Of a DNA stretch of 64,000 nucleotides, positions 26,897-36,400 are shown in pieces (within the stretch, counting starts at the first letter, position 1; every line of letters begins with the position of its first letter). Under the pieces are notes generated by a model that did no database searches, had not been told where the DNA came from, and saw only the letters and a list, made by a program, of their open reading frames with translations. The stretch comes from Anaerocolumna chitinilytica (GTDB taxonomy: Bacteria > Bacillota > Clostridia > Lachnospirales > Lachnospiraceae), in the NCBI RefSeq assembly GCF_014218355.1, contig NZ_AP023368.1, positions 3,838,501-3,902,500 on the forward strand. The letters run 5' to 3'. A program made the translations under genes and the position numbers.

Positions 26897-28081
26897 ATGA
26901 TGGATTCAACTATGAAAACCGAAACCACTCCCAGCAATATTACCCAAACAACTAAAAAAAATTTATACGAAATTATTATAGATGACATTTATTCCAGAAT
27001 TCAAAAAGGCGACTTTTCCTACGATGAACCAATCTGCACAGAAAAACAGTTATCTCTGCAGTACAATGTAAGCCGTATAACTGCTAAAAGAGCCATTACA
27101 GATTTGGAACATCAAGGTATCCTTTACCGAAAAAGAGGTGTCGGAAGTTTTGTTGCACGGGATTCTGCCGTAAAAAGGCCAAATACACCTGCAGCCTCTC
27201 AGCCTTCCAATTCCTTTACCTTCCTGCTTCCTTTCGATGTTGCAAAAGGCGGTCTGATTGATACCGTGACTGAGATAAGTGCAAAACTGAATACTTTTGG
27301 ATATTTTATAGGAATGTATATCACAGGCGATAACGCATCCAAAGAAAAATATACAATCCGGCAACTTCTGGAACAAAACACCGCCGGTATTGTCTATTAT
27401 CCAAAAAGCAACAAAATTTATTTGGATTTATTAAATAATTTTGTTATAAACGGAAAACCGGTCATTATCATTGATAAAACTACGGATTGCTCTTACATCC
27501 ACAATGTAGTATCCGATAACTTTGAAGGTGGTAAACTGCTCACCGAACATTTGATTTCCCTTGGTCATAAAAAAATCACCTTCTTATCAAATGCTTCTAT
27601 CGATGAAACTTCTTCTGTCCGTGACCGTTTTGGCGGCTATATACATACTCTTCGCAAATATGGTATTTCGACGAACGCAGAGAATATTGTAAATGGGCTG
27701 GGGTTTTTAACAGAGTCCGCTGCTGTTTCACAAGCAAGCAATCCTCAGTTAAACGCAGTAATCAAAGGTTTATATGACAGCGGTGTTACCGCCATTGAAG
27801 CAGAAAATGACCAGGTTGCCTACTCTGTTATCTTATCTTGCAGGGAACTCGGTTTGAATGTACCCAAAGATATAAGCATATGCGGTTTTGACAATACCGC
27901 TTGGGCTCAGAAAACCGATATCGGTATTACTACAGTGAGCCAGGATTTTCCCGAGATTGGAAGGCAGGTAAGCCAGATTTTATTATCTTCCCTAAAAGAC
28001 CCTTCCTATCCTCCCCAAAAAGTAATTGTTCCTGTAAAATTAATCCCCCGTGGTTCCACTCAACCGCCAAAGGGAATGTAA
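26897..28081 (+). CDS. GntR/LacI hybrid transcriptional regulator (AraR type)
   Basis: A 394-residue regulator. Residues about 22-95 are a GntR winged helix (TEKQLSLQYNVSRITAKRAITDLEHQGILYRKRGVGSFV). Residues about 105-390 are a LacI/PBP1-type sugar-sensing domain (GGKLLTEHLISLGHKKITFLSN, CGFDNTAWAQ, VSQDFPEIGRQ). This is the architecture of B. subtilis AraR, usually a repressor released by a sugar. Two adjacent ATGs follow GGCGG; either can be used. It is divergent from the ABC/glycosidase operon, so it most likely binds the palindrome in that promoter and in the one before the SLH protein gene. The effector sugar is unknown. Confidence 0.9.
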   Translation: MMDSTMKTETTPSNITQTTKKNLYEIIIDDIYSRIQKGDFSYDEPICTEKQLSLQYNVSRITAKRAITDLEHQGILYRKRGVGSFVARDSAVKRPNTPAASQPSNSFTFLLPFDVAKGGLIDTVTEISAKLNTFGYFIGMYITGDNASKEKYTIRQLLEQNTAGIVYYPKSNKIYLDLLNNFVINGKPVIIIDKTTDCSYIHNVVSDNFEGGKLLTEHLISLGHKKITFLSNASIDETSSVRDRFGGYIHTLRKYGISTNAENIVNGLGFLTESAAVSQASNPQLNAVIKGLYDSGVTAIEAENDQVAYSVILSCRELGLNVPKDISICGFDNTAWAQKTDIGITTVSQDFPEIGRQVSQILLSSLKDPSYPPQKVIVPVKLIPRGSTQPPKGM

Positions 28082-28116
28082 TGAAATAATATTTTATAAA
28101 GTACATGTTAATAAGA

Positions 28117-28156
28117 GGGGTGCTTCCGATGATATCGAAGGCACCCCCTTTCCTCT
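28117..28156. terminator. Bidirectional terminator between regulator and GH3 xylosidase genes
   Basis: A 14-base stem (GGGGTGCTTCCGAT with ATCGAAGGCACCCC, two weak pairs) and a three-base loop sit between two convergent stops. TCCTCTTTT follows on the plus strand. Confidence 0.75.
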
Positions 28157-28174
28157 TTTAATTAGCCTTATCCT

Positions 28175-30295
28175 TTAAAAAACAATCTTTTTGCATACAG
28201 GATGTTGTCCGGTCAGTTCAACGCTTCTTTCATCAGGCTGGCAAATACCAATATATACGAGATATTCTCCTTTGCAAAGAATGCTCTTGCCGCCTTCATC
28301 ATAAACTTGAAAGGCCTCTTCCTTCAGTGTTATCTCTATCTTTTTCGATTCTCCCGGCAGTAGTTTTACTTTCTTCAATCCCTTTAACTGATGTATAGGC
28401 GCTGTCTTATAAGGTGCTTTTACATAGACCTGTATAGTTTCTGACCCAGGCATACTCCCTGTATTGGTGATTTTCACCTGAATCAGAGCATTTGCCTTTC
28501 CCTTATTCTTGATAAGTTCCACCTCTTCTAAAGAGAATTTCGTGTAGGAAAGTCCATAACCAAATGGATACAGTGCAGGCTTTTCCATATAACGGTATGT
28601 TCTATTTTTCATAGCATAATTAGTGAAGTCTGGCAGGTCCTCCAGAGAGCGATAAAAGGTTACCGGCAGCTTCCCTTCCGGTGTTTTTTCTCCAAACAAG
28701 ATCTTTGCTATTGCAGCTCCTCCCTGTGCTCCCGGATACCATCCCTGTAGAACAGCCGGAATCCTCTCTTCATCTTTTCCCAAGCTAAGCGCGCTGCCAG
28801 ATAACAACACAAGCACCACCGGCTTGCCGCTGTCACAGATAGTGCTTAATACCTGCTTTTGGATTCCCGGCAGATCAAGACTGGTTTTATCTCCGCTGGC
28901 ATATTTGTTATTCCCATCCCCTTCTTCTCCCTCAATTCCTGCGTCCAGACCAAAACATGCAATAATAAGATCACTTTCCTCACATACTTCCTTCACCTCT
29001 GAAATGCGGTCATTGGTAAGGCCAAAGTCACTGACATGCTCCATATACAGATGGCAGCCTTCCGAATATCGGACAGTAACTTCTTCTCCCAGGTACTCCT
29101 GTATACCTTCCAGTAGGGTTATATATCTGGAGGCGGTACCTTCATAATTTCCCACCAAGGCATTGCGGCTATTGGCATTGGGTCCAATTACACCAACCGT
29201 TTTCAACTTCTTCTTATCAAGGGGCAGAATATTATTCTGATTCTTTAATAATACCAGCGTTTTTTCAGCAGCCTTCTGATTCAGCATTTTCATTGCTTTT
29301 GAGTCTACCAAACTGTAATTCAGAGAAGTATAGGGCATATCCTTCTCATTAAACAGTCCAAGTTTCATTCTTGTCATCAGCAGCCTTGTTACTGCTTCAT
29401 TAAGGCGCTCTTCTTCTAACATTCCCTCTTTCACAGCTTTAATAAGATATAGAAACATCTTTCCGCAGTTTAAATCACAACCATTCTTCATAGCCATCGC
29501 AGCTGACTCCACCGGCCCGTCAGTCACCTTATGCCTTTCGTGAAAATCCTCTATTGCGCCGCAGTCCGATGTCACATGGCCGGCAAAATTCCATTCTCCC
29601 CTTAATATATCATTCAGCAGACGGTTACTGCCGCAGCATGGTTCACCATTGACACGGTTATATGCTCCCATCACCGCTTCTACATGTGCTTCTTCTACAC
29701 AAGCCTGAAAAGCAGGCAGGTAAGTCTCCCTCAAATCCTGTTCGGAAATTTCTGCATTAAATTCATGCCGAAGATTTTCAGGACCGGAGTGTACCGCAAA
29801 ATGTTTGGCGCAAGCAGCTGCCTTCATGAATTCGCCATTTCCTTGTATCCCTTCTATATACCTTACAGCTAACCTGGAGGTCAGATAAGGATCTTCACCA
29901 AAGGTCTCATGCCCCCTTCCCCATCTTGGATCACGGAATATATTGACATTCGGTGCCCAAAATGTCAGACCTTTGTAAATATCCCTATCATTATGTTTCT
30001 GCTGCATGTTGAATTTGGCGCGGCCTTCAGTAGATATTGCTTCTGCTACCTCATATATTAAGTCCTCATCAAAGGATGCAGCAAGTCCGATAGCCTGGGG
30101 AAAAACCGTAGCAACTCCGGCTCTGGCAACTCCATGAAGAGCTTCGTTCCACCAGTTATAAGCCTTCACTCCCAAATGGTCAATTGCTGGAGCTGTATGT
30201 AGAGTTTGAAACACTTTCTCTTCCAATGTCATCTGCTTTGTTAATTTTTCTGCCTTTTCTCTGAATTCATCTAGTCTTTCATAATACTTTTTCAT
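28175..30295 (-). CDS. Glycoside hydrolase family 3, beta-xylosidase-like
   Basis: A 706-residue exo-beta-glycosidase with no signal peptide, so cytoplasmic. The nucleophile Asp lies in GHVTSDCGAIEDF (about residue 245); the SDCGAI form is typical of the beta-xylosidase/alpha-arabinofuranosidase branch of GH3. YNWWNEALHGVAR, APNVNIFRDPRWGRGHETFGEDP and the C-terminal FnIII-like domain (PFGYGLSYTKFSLEE) complete the family pattern. ATG is preceded by GAGGTG. It is transcribed alone, convergent with the regulator and downstream of the giant gene, which has a hairpin at its 3' end. It could act on xylose-containing oligosaccharides imported by the neighbouring transporter. Confidence 0.9.
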   Translation of the reverse strand: MKKYYERLDEFREKAEKLTKQMTLEEKVFQTLHTAPAIDHLGVKAYNWWNEALHGVARAGVATVFPQAIGLAASFDEDLIYEVAEAISTEGRAKFNMQQKHNDRDIYKGLTFWAPNVNIFRDPRWGRGHETFGEDPYLTSRLAVRYIEGIQGNGEFMKAAACAKHFAVHSGPENLRHEFNAEISEQDLRETYLPAFQACVEEAHVEAVMGAYNRVNGEPCCGSNRLLNDILRGEWNFAGHVTSDCGAIEDFHERHKVTDGPVESAAMAMKNGCDLNCGKMFLYLIKAVKEGMLEEERLNEAVTRLLMTRMKLGLFNEKDMPYTSLNYSLVDSKAMKMLNQKAAEKTLVLLKNQNNILPLDKKKLKTVGVIGPNANSRNALVGNYEGTASRYITLLEGIQEYLGEEVTVRYSEGCHLYMEHVSDFGLTNDRISEVKEVCEESDLIIACFGLDAGIEGEEGDGNNKYASGDKTSLDLPGIQKQVLSTICDSGKPVVLVLLSGSALSLGKDEERIPAVLQGWYPGAQGGAAIAKILFGEKTPEGKLPVTFYRSLEDLPDFTNYAMKNRTYRYMEKPALYPFGYGLSYTKFSLEEVELIKNKGKANALIQVKITNTGSMPGSETIQVYVKAPYKTAPIHQLKGLKKVKLLPGESKKIEITLKEEAFQVYDEGGKSILCKGEYLVYIGICQPDERSVELTGQHPVCKKIVF

Positions 30296-30363
30296 CCCTT
30301 AACACCTCTTTTTTCTTTCTATTACAGTACATTTAATATATCAATATTTTTACAGTAAAGAAG

Positions 30364-30408
30364 AAACTGCTGCCCCACTAGTGTCTAGTTAGTTTTGCAA
30401 CAGTTCCT
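30364..30408 (-). terminator. Stem-loop after the giant SLH protein gene
   Basis: The 11-base arms (GAAACTGCTGC and GCAACAGTTCC, with G-U pairs) enclose an inner ACTAG/CTAGT stem. On the minus strand TTTCTTCTTTAC follows. It is a probable terminator that separates this gene from the GH3 gene. Confidence 0.55.
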
Positions 30409-30442
30409 TTACTATTACTATAACATGAACTATTCCATTATA

Positions 30443-33400
30443 CTATTTTGTTAATAACCCATAGAGCAGCTTCGCAGCATCCCCTCTGGTTATACTTGAT
30501 TTGTCATTCAGCTTCTTTCCATGTGCAGACAATATCTCAGGATTTCCAATTGCAGCTTCTCCTTGATATTTGAGCACACGGTTGATAATAACCAACATTT
30601 CCTTCTTTGTAATCACTGCTTCCGGCTGGAAGGTATTATTGCTGGAACCTTTAATAAATCCTAACCTCCTGGCTGTTGCAAGATAAGAAGAGTAATACTT
30701 ATTGCCTGCATCGCTAAAGTTATTGGTTATCTTAGTATCCGGTATAATTCCGTAAGCCTTCATCACTACCATGACAAAATCTGCCTTGCTTAATTTCTTC
30801 CCTGGCGAGAACTTACCGTTTGTTACATTCATTACACCTCTTGCAGATAAGTATTCGGCTGCATTGTAATAGCTGTTATTACTATCGATATCATTGATAT
30901 TCACTTTATTATATGCAATTGCATAGTTGGAGAAATGCTTTACTGTAAACTTCACAGTTCCGGTTGCCTCATCGTATTTCCCATTTACTGTGATGAGTTT
31001 TCCGGAATTATCGATGTAATATACAACAATAGAATTCTTATTCTCTCCTGACTTTAAGGTATACGGTATTCTGCATTCTGCTTTGCCGCTGCCAAAAGCT
31101 GATATTATCTTATTGCCCGCTGTAACAGTAAAATTATATACCGGGTGATTACCAATCTTGCTTCGAGCTGCTGCTGTCAGTGTTGACTTATCTACTTCTT
31201 TTACAGCTACTATAATATCTCCCGAGGTAGCAGCGCTGCTAATGGAATCCACCGCTTTATCATCAAAAGCTACCGAAGCAATTTTGGCATCAATCTTTAC
31301 ACCTGCCTTCGAAGAGCTCGCTAACTGTTTGAAAGCATCACGATTGAATTCAACCTTAACTTCCTTCACACCATCAGGAGCATTCACATTAAGCTCTATT
31401 ACTTTAGCCTTTTTCTGAACTGCATTACTACATAATGCAGCGATTGTAGCAGCATCCACCCGAGCTGTTTCACCTGTTGCTGTTACTTCTGTGGATACAG
31501 TTGACAAATCCTCATTATATGTAATCACTGGAATAGGTGCAGGTATTGGCGTAGTTGTTGGTGTAGTCGGCGGCGTAGTTGGTGGTGTAGAATCTACAGG
31601 CCCTAACAATGCAGCCAGTTCATTCTTGGCTTGGCCTTCAGTCATTATAGAAACATAATTGCGTGCTACGGCGATATCTGCAGACGTTTTTGTCTCAAGA
31701 GCTTTCTTAACAGCTGCCCGGGCAGCAGTTTCAATTATCTCGCTATATTCACCTTTCTTCATCAAATACAAGTTTGTGAATAAAGTTGAATTCTTTAATT
31801 GTCCGCTTTCAACCTCAAAGGTAGATCTCCCGCCATCGGATTCAGCTGGACTGTCAGACTCATTAAGCATAATCGATACGCCGATTCTTCCTTTTCCAAT
31901 CGCTGCCGAAGGTTCCTTCATAACGGTATTAAACGGTATTGTTAAGTCGTAGGTAGTTGTTTTAGCCTTTTCATCCCTGGTGATCTTTGCCTTGATGTCC
32001 GTTATCGGAGCAGTTGGTGCGCTATTGCCTGTAGGACGTGCCCAAGCATATACTACAGTCTTTCCTGCGTTATTAAGGGCGAATCCCAGCTCATTACGGG
32101 TATTGCTGTTGGTTGCCGGATTAGTCAGATCAACTCCAAACTGCAGACAATCTTCTTTCCATATATCTCCGCCTGTCTGGCTATTATTATGAACATCATC
32201 ACTAACCGTTATATATGCGTATAAATTCTGATCATCCCAGGCATAGCGAGCTTCTGCACTAAGATCCTGCGGACCATCTACTGTTCCCATTGTCACATAG
32301 TCCTTTGTATCCATCACAAATGCCGGAGTTGATGAGTTCTTAGCCGGATTATTACCATCGTTTGAGCTTACCTTTTCTGCATATGCCTCATCTATTTTTG
32401 TAGTATAAGTGTACGCCATTCCGTTATCAAGGCGGATTTCGAAAGTTATCAGACCCGCAACATATTTCGGTAAATCTACAGTTACGGATTGTCCTGTCGC
32501 AAGGGCATCAAAGGCTATTGGAGAGAAAATCCCTGCATATTTCGAAGGTGATGATATCGTCATTTTTCCCGGTGCGGATTTTTTCCCTACCACATTATAT
32601 TTGAATTCAAGCTTATAACCTACATCAGTTTTGTTAAAGTTGAACACAAAGGGTGCCGCCATCAAATCTGCTCCGTAAATTCCGTATGGATTGCTATCCG
32701 GTGCTTTGGTCATGAGGCTGGAGGAGTAATAATTGTTGCTTAGTTCTATTGATGTACCTTCGTCACGCAGCATTGCGTATACATTGTTGTTCTGTCCGTT
32801 CTTAGTCGGTTGGAAGTAAGAAGAGAATACATATGCTTTACCACCATAAACATCTATGCCCGGGTTATTGCCTGGCAACTGAGTAAAGTTTGCCTGCTGG
32901 AAACGGACAATACCTTTGTTTACCAATGCCCCAGCTGTAGTAGGACTTCCCCAGAATGCACTATTATATAATACCAGCTCAGAATTGGCGTCTATTTTAG
33001 CAGTACCTGCTGCATCACCCATTCTTACATAAGCTCTATCAGGCTGTGTAGAGATGTTTGTATTAACTAATTCAGAGTTAATAGCCATAATTTTGGTTTT
33101 CTCATCTGCGTCCTCAACATATAAGGCATATGTGCAGCCGTCAGAACCGTGACCTATCATCGTTATTTTTCCAGGATATGCATATTGGCCATTACCCAGA
33201 TCCCTCTTTAAGAAATGTATTCCATATACAGAACCATAGACGAAATTGTTGAAGATCGTCTCATCTTCCACGTCAGCAAATTTAAGAGCACTACAATTGC
33301 CCTGCACATATGCATACAAATCACCGCTAGGTTCCGGATAACCCTGTCCGGCAGGACGTCTTAATGCATAATGCGGATTAAATTGCATATTTCTTATAAA

Positions 33401-36400
33401 ACCGCCCACAGCACCGCCCCCTACCCAAATACCGGCTCGCAAGAGTGTACCGCCCAAATAATCCACATAATGGCGATCGGTTTTATAAGAAGCAAGATCT
33501 ATTCCTTTGTCTCCAATCGGGATCGTCAAATTGATAACATACACGCCTGTACCTTGTCCTTGCACCAAGAACGGGATTTCCGTAGGGGTAGAAGAAACAT
33601 TTAGGTTCAGCTGCGCGATGCTAAGTCCTCTGATTCCTGCGTTTGCATTAAGCTGTATAAGAGACGCGCCGTCTTTTCCCTGGGAACCGCCGGTGTAAGA
33701 GGTGAAGATTGCGGTACCGCCACCCTGGGTATGGTGCTGCACATCCCAAGTACCTCTAAGTTCAACCCCTTCAGGGATTATGACAGGATTATTAAGCCTA
33801 TATCGTCCTCCAGGCAAATATACCGTACCGCCTCCGTAATTTTCCTTTACATAATTAAGTGCGTCCTGCAGCCTTGCAGATATATCCGCAGTAGGTACAT
33901 TTCCAGTCAGCGAACGAGGGAAGTCAAGTCTTAGCACAACATCGGTAGCTGCTTTCGGGTGTAAATCAATATCAGTTTTTACATCTTTCGGAATTGGATC
34001 AAATAGATATCCCGGGTCATTCACTATCTGCACCACAGTATTGGTTCCGCCTCTATCAATATCAAGAGGTAAACTGTCAAGGTGAGCGGCAAGGTTATCA
34101 GTGTTTATGTTCAGATTATAACCGGAATTTACAGATTTGAATGTTCCGAAGCCCTCTGCAAGTTTTACATGTTTGTTTTGCTGTATAAAATTGCTCTGAG
34201 TGACTAGCGCAGTTCCTTTGTTAAGGAAATTCAACGCGTAGCTGCTGCCGCCTTTATCAAAGGTACAATCCTCAAAGGAAATAACTCCTCCCCTGGCATT
34301 GCTTACGATCGGACCTGCAAATTGGACTCCATTGAACTGAATGGATGCATTAAAGCGTTCGCCGACTTCTACTGCTTTGTCACCTGCAAATTGGGAATTC
34401 GAGAAGAGCAGACCAAAATTGTTAACATTATCAACATATATACCTGTTCCGCAGTCCTCTGTCTTTAGCCCATAGAATTGTGCATTTGGAGCTTCGTCAC
34501 CACCGGGTTCTCTGCCTATCCACATGCCCATCTTATAACCTGAAACATGTAAACCCGACACATATTCCCAGTCAGAGCGGTGCATCATAAACCCTACGGC
34601 ATTTAATCTTGTATATGCTTTTGCATCTGCGGGTTTTGGTGCGCCAGGCAGACCTGAATCAGCCCAGTATTTCGGGTTTATATTGACGTTCTCAATGCGT
34701 CCGATATCCGTGCAGGTATGTACCACAATACCTTTATACAAAGCCGTCATATTACTGTTTAATACATAGTGCATCTCGCTGGGAAGTGAAATGAACCCGC
34801 CCCAGGCATTTACAAGAGTGACATTATCAAGGGTTGCACTGTTTCCCTCTCTCTGGAAGAAGGTCCACGGATATGGTATTCCGTTGATTATCTCATATTC
34901 TCCGGTCTTCTGCCCGTCCTCACCTCTTTTTTCAACACGGGTTTTCGCTGTAATATCCTGCTCAGGATACCATACAGAAAGATTCGTTACGCCAGTACCC
35001 TGCTCCATGGCGATAAATCTATCCGATACATTGGCAACTTTTTTACCGCCGGTTTGAGCTTCCCTTGCATCTGAATCAACATAAGTATCATAATTTGGCG
35101 AGTTTTTCCCAGCATAAACTGCAAGAATAGTTCCGTCGATTTTACCGTCATAGTCTGCTGCATCCGGGTTATCCCATTCTCCGCGAAGCTGTACTCCGGC
35201 TCTCAAATTCAAAACTTGCTTATACTCATAAGTCTTATTCCCATTGGCATTTTGAACACTTATTGTACTTGCAATTTCAGTACGGAACGCATATGTTCCT
35301 GCCGGGATATATACCACTCCGCCACCGTCGGAATATGCTGCGTCAATTGCAGCCTGGAAAGCTTCCCTATTACAGAAGTCACTTAGCCCTTCAGCTTCTG
35401 CCATAGCTTCGGTTTTTGCACCGAAAGCAAGTACGTTAAAATCAGATATTGCCCCATCCTTGGAATTCTTATAATCGATTGCTTTTCTTATATGCTTGGC
35501 ATAATCGTATCTGTCCGGAATAGTCAGCGTAAATGTTTTTGTCTTGACTACCGGATTGGCCAACGGGCCTCTTTTAACTGTCGCTGTAAGTTTTACAACA
35601 CCACCATTGTCCGGACGACTTGTGGGTATAATGCCTGTAGCTGTCACGAGAGTGGCATCACTGGTGTCCCAGGAAATATCCGTCATGTTTTCACCCACGG
35701 AAGGAAGAACTAGGTTTGTCGTTACGTTACTCATGCCACCATTGGCTTCAGAAGCATTTACACCTTTTATGGAGTCCCATGTCAGCTTGCTAAGAGTAGT
35801 ATCTACCGCATTCTCGTCAGTTCCGGTTCCGGTTCCGCGGACAACGATATTGAATGTTTTCTCCGCAGGTTGTACTGAGCCTTTGCTAATTATAGCCTTT
35901 AGAGTTACATTCGCATTAAGTTCTTTGCGGGTTACCTTACCGGTATCACTGTCTATTACCGTATCATCAGTGGAGGTCCAGTTGATATTCGTTCTATACC
36001 AACCGGTTTTAGCAAGGGTCAAATCCGTCTCAACCAGATTTTGCTTGGCGTTTGTTCCCTTAATAGCATCCCACGTCAGCGAGTCCGAAGCAAGCTGTAC
36101 CGCTTCTTCATTCGTCGGAGAGATTTCTGTTATACGTATACTGCGGATAATCGCATCAGCGGTGCTAAAACGAATATGAGCACCTTGGTTTTGCGCCCCT
36201 ATTGCAAAATTGGCACCGCTAAGCGTAGTTTTCGACGTTACCCAGTTGCTGCCGCTTCCCGTCGCAGGAATGCTGGCTGATCTATAGGCTTCCAATCCGG
36301 AAATATTACCCGCATATATAGTATTGTATTGCAAGGAAATGCCGTTTGTTGCACTTGGTCTCCAATATGTAACTTCCAATTCGACCTTGTTTGTCCGCTT

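Noticed and set aside
35544..36179. A 211-codon plus-strand frame opposite the giant gene, and several shorter ones
   Set aside because: They are antisense shadows created by Thr/Val/Ala-rich repeats; no start signals and no recognisable domains.
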